Assembly (NCBI RefSeq): GCF_004791025.1
Contig: NZ_SRUO01000006.1
Span: 124,001-188,000, forward strand
Direction of reading: 5' to 3'
Length of the DNA: 64,000 nt
From: Mesorhizobium sp. M4B.F.Ca.ET.203.01.1.1
GTDB taxonomy: Bacteria; Pseudomonadota; Alphaproteobacteria; Rhizobiales; Rhizobiaceae
Below, piece after piece: positions 52,261 to 60,782 of the stretch (position 1 is its first letter; each line of letters opens with the position of its first letter). Under the pieces are notes generated by a model. It saw only the letters and a list, made by a program, of their open reading frames with translations, was not told where the DNA came from and did no database searches. The position numbers and the translations under genes were made by a program.

Positions 52261-52716
52261 TTGGCCGACGACAGCAATGACGCTCGCAAGGAAATCGACC
52301 TGCTCGAGCTTACCGCCCACATCGTTTCCGCCTACGTCGAGAAGAACCGTCTGCCTGCCTCCGGCCTCAGCGAGCTCATCGCCAGCGTCAGCGCCTCGAT
52401 CAGCAGCCTCGGCCAGCCGCCCGAACCGGTCGCCGCGCCGCTCGTCCCCGCGGTCAATCCCAGGCGTTCGGTGACGCCGGACTACATCATCTGCCTCGAG
52501 GACGGCAAGAAGTTCAAATCGCTGAAGCGCCATCTTGGCGTCCATTTCGGGCTGACGCCGGAAGCCTACCGCACCAAGTGGGGCCTGCCGGCCGACTACC
52601 CGATGGTCGCCCCCAACTATGCCGCCTCGCGTTCCGAGCTGGCGAAGTCGATCGGCCTTGGCCGCAAGGCCGCCGAGCCGGTCAAGACCAGGGGCAGGAA
52701 AAAGGTTTCGGCCTGA
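52261..52716 (+). CDS. mucR: Ros/MucR family transcriptional regulator
   Basis: 151 residues from a TTG at 52261, preceded by GGAG; this gives the usual MADDSNDARKEIDLLELTAH start. The C-terminal prokaryotic zinc finger is CLEDGKKFKSLKRHLGVHFG followed by LTPEAYRTKWGLPADYPMVAPNYAASRS. The second Cys of the typical CLECGK is Asp, making a CysAspHis2 site like those reported for Mesorhizobium homologues. MucR proteins repress exopolysaccharide, motility and symbiosis genes. Followed by a terminator-like hairpin. Confidence 0.92.
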   Translation: MADDSNDARKEIDLLELTAHIVSAYVEKNRLPASGLSELIASVSASISSLGQPPEPVAAPLVPAVNPRRSVTPDYIICLEDGKKFKSLKRHLGVHFGLTPEAYRTKWGLPADYPMVAPNYAASRSELAKSIGLGRKAAEPVKTRGRKKVSA

Positions 52717-52759
52717 GCTACCCACGGCGCTGAGCCAATAGTTTCAACGACTGGAACAG

Positions 52760-52800
52760 AAGCCTGCCGGCGAATCCGCCTTGGCAGGCTTCATGCTTTT
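52760..52800 (+). terminator. rho-independent terminator after mucR
   Basis: AAGCCTGCC (52760-52768) pairs with GGCAGGCTT (52783-52791) across a 14-base loop, then CATGCTTTT. It lies 44 bases after the mucR stop and before the aminotransferase gene, and so marks the end of the mucR transcript. Confidence 0.6.
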
Positions 52801-52835
52801 GGGCTTGGATAACCCCGACAGTGTCGGGGGCAGCC

Positions 52836-53936
52836 ATGAACTACGCACGGATGGTGATCGAGAAGGAGGCGCCGGAGGAATACGGCTACGACCGCATCCG
52901 CTTCAATCTCTCCGAAAGCTCGATCGCCGACCAGAAGCTCTCCGACATTGGTCTGTCGCTGCCAGATCTGACGCTGTTCTACGGCGAACATCGCGGCGAC
53001 CGGGAATTGCGCGCCCTGGTCGCGGCACAGGACGACGGGCTTTCGCCGGATGACGTGCTGGTCACCGCGGGTGCCGCCGGCGCGCTGTTCATCATCTCGA
53101 CCGCGCTGCTGTCCGAGCGCGACCACCTCGTCGTCGTCAGGCCCAACTACGCCACCAACATCGAGACGCCCCGGGCGATCGGCTGCGCCATCTCCTATGT
53201 CGACCTCGACTTCGACGACGACTTCGCCGTCGATGTCGATCGTCTCGCCGCGGCGATGCGGCCTAACACCCGCCTGATCAGCGTCACCTGCCCGCACAAT
53301 CCGACAGGCACGACGATGGGCCGGGCCGATCTCGACGCGCTGGTGGCGCTGGCCGAAAGCCGGCAATGCCATTTGCTGGTCGACGAGACCTATCGCGACC
53401 TTTCCTACGGGCGGCGCCTGCCGGCGGCGGCATCGCTGAGCCGCTCGGCGATCAGCGTCTCGTCGCTGTCAAAGGCTTTCGGCATTCCCGGCGTCCGCAT
53501 CGGCTGGCTGGTCACGCGCGACACCGCGCTCCAGGAAAGGTTCCTCGCCGCCAAGGAGCAGATCGGCATCTGCGGCAGCGTCATCGACGAAGCCATCGCG
53601 CGCGGCATGCTCCAGCGGCGCGACGCCTTTTTGGCGACACTGCTGCCCGACATGGCCAAGCGCCGCGACATCGTCCAGGCCTGGATAGACCGCGAGCCGC
53701 TGGTCGGCTGGGTGCGGCCGGAAGGCGGCGTCGTCGGCTTCCCTCGCCTGAATGTCGGCGCCGATTTCGACCTCGACCGCTTCTACGCAAGGCTGCTGGA
53801 AGACCATGGCACCTATGTTGGCCCCGGCCATTGGTTCGAGATGCCTAAGCGCTTCTTCCGTATCGGCTTCGGCTGGCCGAAGGAGGCCGAATTGCGCGGC
53901 GGGCTGGAGGCCATCTCCGCCGCGCTAAGGGACTGA
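52836..53936 (+). CDS. PLP-dependent aminotransferase, class I/II fold
   Basis: 366 residues from the ATG at 52836. Fold-type I landmarks: VLVTAGAAGALFIISTALL, VTCPHNPTGTTMG, LLVDETYRDLSYG with the PLP-ring Asp, SSLSKAFGIPGVRIGWLVT with the Schiff-base Lys, and FFRIGFGWP with the carboxylate Arg. The start is the second ATG of the frame; five more residues are possible at 52821. Substrate specificity cannot be told. It stands alone between the mucR terminator and an MFS transporter. Confidence 0.9.
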   Translation: MNYARMVIEKEAPEEYGYDRIRFNLSESSIADQKLSDIGLSLPDLTLFYGEHRGDRELRALVAAQDDGLSPDDVLVTAGAAGALFIISTALLSERDHLVVVRPNYATNIETPRAIGCAISYVDLDFDDDFAVDVDRLAAAMRPNTRLISVTCPHNPTGTTMGRADLDALVALAESRQCHLLVDETYRDLSYGRRLPAAASLSRSAISVSSLSKAFGIPGVRIGWLVTRDTALQERFLAAKEQIGICGSVIDEAIARGMLQRRDAFLATLLPDMAKRRDIVQAWIDREPLVGWVRPEGGVVGFPRLNVGADFDLDRFYARLLEDHGTYVGPGHWFEMPKRFFRIGFGWPKEAELRGGLEAISAALRD

Positions 53937-54096
53937 CTTTCCGTCCCGCGTTGCCGCCAGCCGGAATTTTCTTGATCCAGCGCCGATTCTGCCACACATC
54001 CCGCCGCGATCTTTGCTAGAAGGTCATCTGGCCGGACCAGCGCCCATCGTGGAAGTTGCCCCGCCGGCCTTTTTTCGCAATGGGGCCTTTCTCTCC

Positions 54097-55335
54097 ATGA
54101 CTGCCGAACAGACATCGCCGGACCAGCGCTATGCCGCCTTCCGGCACAGGCCCTTCCTCAGCTACTGGGCGGCGCGCTTCCTCACCACCTTCGCCACCAT
54201 GATCGTCTCCGTCGCCGTCGGCTGGCAGGTCTACGATCTGACCCGCGATCCCTTCGACCTCGGCATCGTCGGCATCGTCCAGTTCCTGCCGTCGCTGCTC
54301 CTGGTGTTGGTCACCGGCGTCGTCGCCGACCGCTTCGGCCGCCGCCTGATCATGACCTTGTCGTCGCTGATCGAAGCGGGCTGTGCGGTTGCGCTCTTGC
54401 TGCTTACGTTGCGCGGCCTCGCCGGCCCGCTGCCGATCTTTGTGGTGCTTGCGATGTTCGGCATAGCGCGCGCCTTCTATGGACCGGCCTCATCCTCGCT
54501 GTTCGCCAATCTGGTGCCGCCGGAGGACTTCGCCAATGCGATCGCCTGGAATTCGTCGGCCTGGCAGACGGCAACCATTGTCGGGCCCGTCGCCGGCGGC
54601 CTGCTCTACGGGCTTTCGGCGGGGACGGCCTACATCACCGCCGCCGTCCTGATGCTGGTTGCGGCGCTGCTCGTTTTCACCATTCCGAAGCCCGCCCAGC
54701 AGACCGCCACCGACAAGCCGACGATGGAAACGCTGTTTGCCGGCTTCCGCTACATCTGGAGCGAGAAGATCGTGCTCGGCGCCATCTCGCTCGATCTGTT
54801 TGCCGTGCTCCTGTCGGGCGCCTCGGCGCTGCTGCCGGTCTATGCGCGCGACATCCTCGAGCTTGGACCCTGGGGCCTCGGCCTGCTGCGCTCGGCACCG
54901 GGCATCGGCGCCATCTGCGTCGCAGTCTGGCTGGCCGGCCACCCGATCCGCGACCATGCCGGCAAGATCATGCTGGGCTTCGTCGGTCTGTTCGGCGCTG
55001 TCACGGTTCTGTTCGGCGTTTCAACCATCACCTGGCTGTCAATCCTGGCCCTTGCCCTGCTCGGCGCCACCGACATGTTCAGCGTCTATATCCGCGAGAC
55101 GCTGATCCAGCTGTGGACGCCTGACGAGGTGCGCGGCCGCGTCAATGCGGTGAACCAGGTCTTCGTCGGCGCCTCCAACGAGGTCGGCGAATTCCGCGCC
55201 GGCACTATGGCGGCGCTGATCGGCACCGTGCCGGCGGTGGTGATCGGCGGCATTGGCGCCGTCGCGGTCGCAGGCCTGTGGGCCTGGCTGTTCCCGGCAC
55301 TGCGGCGGGTACGGCACCTCAACGGCCGGAATTGA
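54097..55335 (+). CDS. MFS transporter (DHA3/enterobactin-exporter-like)
   Basis: 412 residues from the ATG at 54097. Twelve hydrophobic segments; motif A is VTGVVADRFGRRLIM between helices 2 and 3. FRHRPFLSYWAARFLTTFATMIVSVAVGWQVYDLTRDP and RAFYGPASSSLFANLVPPEDFANAIAWNSSAWQ are typical of DHA3 drug and siderophore exporters (EntS-like). Could export a metabolite or toxic compound. It stands alone. Confidence 0.9.
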   Translation: MTAEQTSPDQRYAAFRHRPFLSYWAARFLTTFATMIVSVAVGWQVYDLTRDPFDLGIVGIVQFLPSLLLVLVTGVVADRFGRRLIMTLSSLIEAGCAVALLLLTLRGLAGPLPIFVVLAMFGIARAFYGPASSSLFANLVPPEDFANAIAWNSSAWQTATIVGPVAGGLLYGLSAGTAYITAAVLMLVAALLVFTIPKPAQQTATDKPTMETLFAGFRYIWSEKIVLGAISLDLFAVLLSGASALLPVYARDILELGPWGLGLLRSAPGIGAICVAVWLAGHPIRDHAGKIMLGFVGLFGAVTVLFGVSTITWLSILALALLGATDMFSVYIRETLIQLWTPDEVRGRVNAVNQVFVGASNEVGEFRAGTMAALIGTVPAVVIGGIGAVAVAGLWAWLFPALRRVRHLNGRN

Positions 55336-55564
55336 TTAGCGCCGTATCTAAGCCGCTGGATCCGACGCTCGGGCCAATCAAGCTTGCGCCGATAATGCTG
55401 AGATGGAGCCGAGAGAAGACCGGCGGGTTCGGACTGCGAATCCTCGAGAGCTGACATTCAGGTTAGGTGGGTATCGTCGAGACATGACCCGATGCCGAAA
55501 CATGGAAGCAGGTGGCCACAATCGAGAGAGGAGGGGGGTTGGGCATTCACGCAGCCTCCTGGAA

Positions 55565-56189
55565 TCACACGTCGCTGAGCAAGGGCGCACTCCTGCGCTG
55601 CTTGGCTTGCGGGTTGACGATATCGGCATGTCCTTCGCCGCTCATCATCGCCCAGAGGTTCTTGGCCGCATGCCAGCCGATGGCCTGAGTTCCTTCAGTC
55701 GTCCAGGCCGCGACATGCGGCGTGCACAAGACGTTGGGTGGCGAAAACAGCGGATCGTCGGTCTTCGGCGGCTCCTGGTCGAACACGTCGAGCGCCGCAC
55801 CAGCGGACTGCCAGCATCAGAGCGACCGCGTGCTCGCTGACCGTGAAGATCTGAAAATCGTTCGGCGTGCTGGAAACCAGAATGCCGTGCTCGGTGGCGG
55901 CGTCGATGTCGATGCTGTCGACACCAATGCCATATTTGGAGATGTAGCGCAGATCCGGAAGCGCCTGCATGACACGCCGGGTGATGCGGGTGCCGCCTGC
56001 CCCCATCAAGGCGACACAGCCGTGTGCCTTGGCAATCAGCTCATCCTCGGTGAAGCGCTCGAACGGCATTTCCCAGAGCCCATTTCCGAAAATGACGTTG
56101 ACTCCACGCTCGCGCAGCCAGTCCAGCGAGGCGTCAGTCGGGTCGTAGCGTTCAAATGCGAGAACGCTGGGCAAGCCTTGAGCGCTCAT
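55565..56189 (-). pseudogene. D-2-hydroxyacid dehydrogenase pseudogene with internal deletion
   Basis: The first frame (from the ATG at 56189) encodes the N-terminal part up to SEHAVALMLA, with YISKYGIGVDSIDIDAATEHG. After about 55800 it loses the family pattern, while another frame on the same strand (to the stop at 55565) continues with ALDVFDQEPPKTDDPLF, then LCTPHVAAWTTEGTQAIG. The NAD-binding GxGxxG core and catalytic Arg/Glu region, about 150 residues, are missing at the junction. So a deletion with frame change has removed the centre; the gene cannot make a working enzyme. Confidence 0.8.
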
Positions 56190-56270
56190 GATGGTGGCGA
56201 TCTCCTCAAAAACCTTCGAATTGTCCAGACGGAAAACTTCTTACCGATTTCAATCCGCTTCAAGCGCCAT

Positions 56271-56672
56271 CTAGTCCCGCAAGCCCGCCAGACGCCAGCC
56301 ATCAACGAACGGCTGCGCATCACTCGGCCTCTTAAAAGGTGAGTTCGCCACCAAATCACCGACCCTCCAATTTGGATTGCCCGCAAGAAATAGGCGGGCT
56401 TCCTCCTCTGCCTCAGGAACGCGACCGGCAAGGGCAAGCGCGGGAACCAAGTGCTCCCTCGAACCCGTCCCGTACGTTTCTTCCCGGCTCAACGAAGCAA
56501 CAGCTTCTTCATAGTGACCGGAGGAAATCTGCGCTATTCCCATGATCCAGAAATACCAACCGGGTGGACGAGGATTTATACGGAGGGCCGCGCCACAAGC
56601 TATCAGTGCCGCTTGCGGATCGCCTAAGTAGATCTGAAGCTCACCCATCCATGCAACCGCATGCGCCAGCCG
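56271..56672 (-). pseudogene. C-terminal relic of a cyclase-TPR protein
   Basis: The frame ending at 56271 encodes RINPRPPGWYFWIMGIAQIS, then AEEEARLFLAGNPNWRVGDL and FVDGWRLAGLRD, which parallels the C-terminal TPR region of the adenylate cyclase at 60783-62501 (RLNPHPPGWYYWMAGQAYYA... FVEGYRKAGLPD). Resemblance extends upstream of the ATG at 56648 to a TAA near 56672 and then stops at the end of the LysR gene. The cyclase domain is absent, so this is a fragment. Confidence 0.75.
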
Positions 56673-57578
56673 TTAGATCACGGTTCTCATCCACGCCAGG
56701 AAAGACTCCATCACCGCGGATCGCTGACTGTGGTTTATCCATACGACATAGAAGCTGTAGCCCGGCAAGGACAATGGATGGGCTTTGACGAGCGTGCCAG
56801 TTTCCAGTTCACGGCCAACCACGACGTCACTTAAGATTGCAATGCCTTGCCCGGCGACAACTGCATCGATCGCATGCAGCTCTTCGCGAAAGCTCAAATC
56901 CCAGGCTTTGTCCGGGATCAGGTCCGGATCGATTGAACGCGCCGTTGCCAGCCATCGGCGCCAGGTGGGAGCGTCCGGATCCCGGTTCATCCAGTCAAAA
57001 TGGATCAACGGATAGCGCAGTAGGTCGGCGGCACGCTCGACCGGCCGCCCATCGCCTGCCAGCAATCGCGGACTGCAAATCGGAAAGAAGGAATCGCGGC
57101 ACAGCTCTTGCGCGGCAAATCCCAAAGGCGGGCGCCGTGTGTAGCGGACCGCCACATCGGCGGCGCCGGCGCGCAGATCGAGCAGCGCGTCCGTGCCGAT
57201 GATCTCCAGGGGCACGGCCGGGTTGACCTCTCGCCATTTCGGCAACCGGGGCACGAGCCAGCGGCTCGCGAAAGCGTTCGGGCTTGTCACCCGCAACGGC
57301 GTTTGAACATCCGAGTCGGCGACCGCGGCAAGGGAACCAGCGAGAATATCAAAGCCGTTGCGCAGGATCGGGAACAGGCGCGCTCCCGCGCTCGTCAGCG
57401 CGAGCGGGCGCGGTCGGCGCTGGAACAGCTTCAGGCCGCATATCTCTTCCAGCAGGCGGACCTGGTGACTGATCGCCGTCGGGGTCACGCCGAGCTCCAC
57501 CGCCGCGGCCTTGAAGCTGCCGTGCCGGGCAGCGGCCTCAAAGGCATGCAAGGCGCGGAGCGGCGGAGTGTTCCTCAT
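56673..57578 (-). CDS. LysR-family transcriptional regulator (GcvA-like)
   Basis: 301 residues. N-terminal winged helix: LRALHAFEAAARHGSFKAAA, VTPTAISHQVRLLEEICGLKLFQRRPRPLALT. The C-terminal effector domain (PLRVTSPNAFASRWLVPRLPKWR, DVAVRYTRRPPLGF) is of the GcvA/AmpR type. It is divergent from the FAD oxidoreductase gene at 57686 (about 107 bases between), the standard arrangement for a LysR regulator and its target. The effector is unknown. Confidence 0.92.
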   Translation of the reverse strand: MRNTPPLRALHAFEAAARHGSFKAAAVELGVTPTAISHQVRLLEEICGLKLFQRRPRPLALTSAGARLFPILRNGFDILAGSLAAVADSDVQTPLRVTSPNAFASRWLVPRLPKWREVNPAVPLEIIGTDALLDLRAGAADVAVRYTRRPPLGFAAQELCRDSFFPICSPRLLAGDGRPVERAADLLRYPLIHFDWMNRDPDAPTWRRWLATARSIDPDLIPDKAWDLSFREELHAIDAVVAGQGIAILSDVVVGRELETGTLVKAHPLSLPGYSFYVVWINHSQRSAVMESFLAWMRTVI

Positions 57579-57685
57579 GCTGCCAGTGTAGATGAATTCC
57601 TCTCACCTAGTAGCTAAGAATTTCGCTTTTGCAGAAGGCCGGACGCTATGAGACCGTGGTCCTGTTGGAACCGAGGACAGCAAGG

Positions 57686-59080
57686 ATGGAGCTTCCGCGA
57701 CAGACCGACGTGCCATCGGGCCGATCCGATTCCTCGATCACGGCGATCGAACAGTTCCGCCAAGGCTTACGGGGCGAACTGGTATTGCCGAAGGACGCTG
57801 CCTACGACAAAGCGCGCAGGGTCTGGAACGGGGCGATCGACAAACGTCCCGCCGCAATCGTCTTTTGCGCCGATCCCGATGACGTCGTCCATGCCGTGAC
57901 CTATGCCAGGTCGCAAGGCTGCCTCGTGGCGGTTCGCAGCGGCGGCCACAACGTCGCCGGTCTGTCCGTCTGCGACGATGGGATGGTGATCGATCTGTCC
58001 CGCATGAAGACGATCGCGGTCGATGCTGAGCGTCGCATCGCCAGGGCCGAGGCTGGTCTGACCCTCGGCGAGCTCGACGCTGCCACACAAGCGTATGGTC
58101 TTGCGACGACCATGGGCGTCAATGGCGACACCGGTATTGCCGGCCTCACGCTCGGTGGAGGCTTCGGCAAGCTCGGACGAAAGCACGGCCTGAGCTGCGA
58201 TAATCTGATCGCGGCCGAAATTGTCACGGCCGATGGACAGCTGTTGCGAACAAGCGCCACTGAGCATCCCGACCTGTTCTGGGCCTTACGCGGCGGCGGC
58301 GGTAATTTCGGCATCGTGACGAGGTTCGAATACCGGCTGCACCCGATCGGCCCGTCGCTTCTCGTGGGCTCGGTGCTTCATGCTTACGATCATGCGCGCG
58401 AGGCCATGCGGTTCTACGACAGATTCTCCCGCGGCGCCCCGGACGAGGTGAGCGTCGACGCCGCGCTCGTCACGCTGCCCTCGGGTGACCGCGCCTTCAA
58501 TATCTCGGCTTGCTATGTCGGGTCGCCCGAAGCGGGCGAATCCGTCATCGCGCCGCTGATGCAATTCGGATCGCCCATCGACAGCCGCCTTCAGGCCGTT
58601 CCTTATCTCCAGATTCAATCGGCGGGCGACAGCCTCTTTCCGCGCGGGCGGCGCTATTACTGGAAGGCGCAGTTCCTGCGCGAGATCAGCGATGGTGCGA
58701 TCGAGGCGCTGCTCGGCAGTTACGCGAGGGCTCCCAATCATTCGTCCCTGCTGGTTTTCCAGCAGGTCGGCGGCGCGATCGCTCGCGTGCCCGCGTCACA
58801 CTCGCCCTATGCCAACCGCGACGCGGCCCTTGACTGCTTCCCGATCGCCATCTGGGACAATCCGGCCGATGACGAGGCGAACATCCGCTGGGCGCGCGAG
58901 TTGTGGAACGCGGTCAGACCATTCTCCACCGGCGGTGTCTATGCCAACAATCTCGGCGATGAGGGCGACGAGCGCGTGCGGGATGCTTACGGCGGAAATT
59001 ATGCGCGCCTCGTCGCCATCAAGAAGCAATACGACCCGACCAATTTCTTCCGGTTGAACCAAAACATACGGCCTGGCTAG
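57686..59080 (+). CDS. FAD-linked oxidase, BBE/PCMH type
   Basis: 464 residues from the ATG at 57686 (GAGGA eight bases upstream); a TTG at 57629 is an alternative. PCMH FAD-binding domain: VAVRSGGHNVAGLSVCDDGMVIDLSRM, where the His of SGGHN is the usual flavin attachment, and FGKLGRKHGLSCDNLIAAEIV, where the Cys could be the second, cysteinyl link. The C-terminal BBE motif is YGGNYARLVAIKKQYDPTNFFRLNQNI. Such oxidases act on sugars or aromatic alcohols. The MFS gene follows in 22 bases, and the LysR gene is divergent. Confidence 0.92.
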   Translation: MELPRQTDVPSGRSDSSITAIEQFRQGLRGELVLPKDAAYDKARRVWNGAIDKRPAAIVFCADPDDVVHAVTYARSQGCLVAVRSGGHNVAGLSVCDDGMVIDLSRMKTIAVDAERRIARAEAGLTLGELDAATQAYGLATTMGVNGDTGIAGLTLGGGFGKLGRKHGLSCDNLIAAEIVTADGQLLRTSATEHPDLFWALRGGGGNFGIVTRFEYRLHPIGPSLLVGSVLHAYDHAREAMRFYDRFSRGAPDEVSVDAALVTLPSGDRAFNISACYVGSPEAGESVIAPLMQFGSPIDSRLQAVPYLQIQSAGDSLFPRGRRYYWKAQFLREISDGAIEALLGSYARAPNHSSLLVFQQVGGAIARVPASHSPYANRDAALDCFPIAIWDNPADDEANIRWARELWNAVRPFSTGGVYANNLGDEGDERVRDAYGGNYARLVAIKKQYDPTNFFRLNQNIRPG

Positions 59081-59102
59081 TTCGGGCTCCGTGGGGGGAA
59101 CC

Positions 59103-60278
59103 GTGCGCAGTCGCTGGACAATCCTTGCGGTCCTGTTCGTCGCCCGCACCGCAATGGCCTTTCAATTTCAGAGCATTGCCGCTGTCGCGCCCCTTGTCGG
59201 CGACAGCCTCGGGGCGAGCCTGGCCGACATCGGGATTCTGATCGGCCTTTATCTGGCGCCGGGGGTCGCACTGGCCCTGCCCGGCGCGACGATCGGCCAG
59301 CGCCATGGCGACAAGTCGACCGTTCTCGCCGGCCTGCTGATGATGCTGGCGGGTGAAATGCTGACGACGGCTTCGACATCCTGGAGCCTGCAGATCGGTG
59401 GCCGACTGATCGGCGGCACAGGCGGTGTCCTCCTGAATGTCCTGATGACCAAGATGGTCGCCGACTGGTTTGCCGGCCGGGAGATCGCAACCGCGATGGC
59501 TATCTACATCAACTCGTGGCCAGCGGGTATCGCCATCGCTCTCATGCTGCTGCCGGCAATCGGGACGACGTTCGGGATGGCCGCAGTCGGCCTTGCCGTT
59601 TCGGTTCTGATTATGGTTGGCATCGGCCTCATGGCCTTCGTCTATCGCGCCCCGGAGGCGTCACATGCCGGGAGAATAGCGCGCTTGGCCATTTCAGCCG
59701 GTACAAGCTATGCGCTGGTCACCGCCGGCCTGATCTGGTGCCTCTACAATGTCGGCTTCGCAATGGTCTTCAGCTTCGGTCCCGAGATGCTTGTCGATCG
59801 CGGATGGTCCAACGCGGCGGCAGGCTCGGCGATCAGTGTCGTGCTTTGGCTGGCTATGCTTTCAGTCCCGCTGGGTGGCTTGCTGGTCGATCGCACCAGA
59901 CGGGGCGGTGCGATTCTCACTCTAGGCTGTGCGGGTTTCGCAATGCTGATGCTCCTTCTGTCGCGGAACGGACCATTGCTGCCCCTCATCATCGCCACGG
60001 GGATCGTATGCGGCCTGCCGGCCGGCGCGATCATGAGCTTGCCCACGCGCGTGCTCGATCAAAGGACGCGATCGATCGGGATGGGAGTGTTCTACACCGT
60101 CTACTATGCCGGCATGCTGGCCGCGCCAGCGATCGGCGGCAGGCTTGCCGTTTGGGCTGGCACCGCGACGGCCGCGCTCGACCTGGGCGCTGCCGCCCTC
60201 CTCATTTGCCCTTTTCTTCTGTGGCCATTCCACCGGTTCACCCGCCTGTCACAGGCGATGGTGGATCCAATCGGGTAA
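59103..60278 (+). CDS. MFS transporter (CynX/NimT-like)
   Basis: 391 residues from a GTG at 59103 preceded by GGGGGG; another GTG is at 59091. Twelve predicted helices, starting RSRWTILAVLFVARTAMAFQFQS. Motif-A-like region is short, as in cyanate/nitroimidazole-type carriers. It forms an operon with the FAD oxidase, which suggests it imports the oxidase substrate or exports its product. Confidence 0.85.
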   Translation: MRSRWTILAVLFVARTAMAFQFQSIAAVAPLVGDSLGASLADIGILIGLYLAPGVALALPGATIGQRHGDKSTVLAGLLMMLAGEMLTTASTSWSLQIGGRLIGGTGGVLLNVLMTKMVADWFAGREIATAMAIYINSWPAGIAIALMLLPAIGTTFGMAAVGLAVSVLIMVGIGLMAFVYRAPEASHAGRIARLAISAGTSYALVTAGLIWCLYNVGFAMVFSFGPEMLVDRGWSNAAAGSAISVVLWLAMLSVPLGGLLVDRTRRGGAILTLGCAGFAMLMLLLSRNGPLLPLIIATGIVCGLPAGAIMSLPTRVLDQRTRSIGMGVFYTVYYAGMLAAPAIGGRLAVWAGTATAALDLGAAALLICPFLLWPFHRFTRLSQAMVDPIG

Positions 60279-60782
60279 GACGGCTCTGCATTTCCGTTCG
60301 TCGGTTAGACCTTCACTTGGCATCACCAGGTCGCGAGTGCAGTCGCTGCACGTCAGCTTTCAGGAAATGCAAAGGTGAACTATACGGCCGACATGCAGCG
60401 CAAAGCCGCGGTTCCTTCGGCATGCGAAACTGAACGGATCCGCGTCAAAGGCGACCCTAAACGTGCGATTATCGAGACGCGGAAAGGCCGTTCTGGCGTT
60501 TGTATGCGAAGCGAATAGCGGACATTTTAACCGATGGAGCTAAGGTCCTGAATTGGACCCGAAGCCGTCACTGTCCGATTGCGGGGCAACTGCCGCGAAC
60601 AAGCAGCAGGTAAGGTGGGACCCGCTCGTCAGTGGCGCTGCGGCAGGGATCGCCAAGGCGTCGCGCGAGTCATAGCCTCAAGAAGCGTGATCTGTGGTAT
60701 GATAGACCGGTGAGGGCACGCTGGAGGCGCCGGTCCCTCGGGCCCGCGGCTTGCGTGTCGCGAATCTTGACTGGGGCTCAAC
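60279..60782. other. 504-base intergenic region, no gene seen
   Basis: No frame with coding character or ribosome-binding site is visible on either strand. A TATGAT at 60698-60703 is a possible -10 element for the adenylate cyclase gene, but no good -35 is seen 17 bases upstream. Nothing else recognised. Confidence 0.5.
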
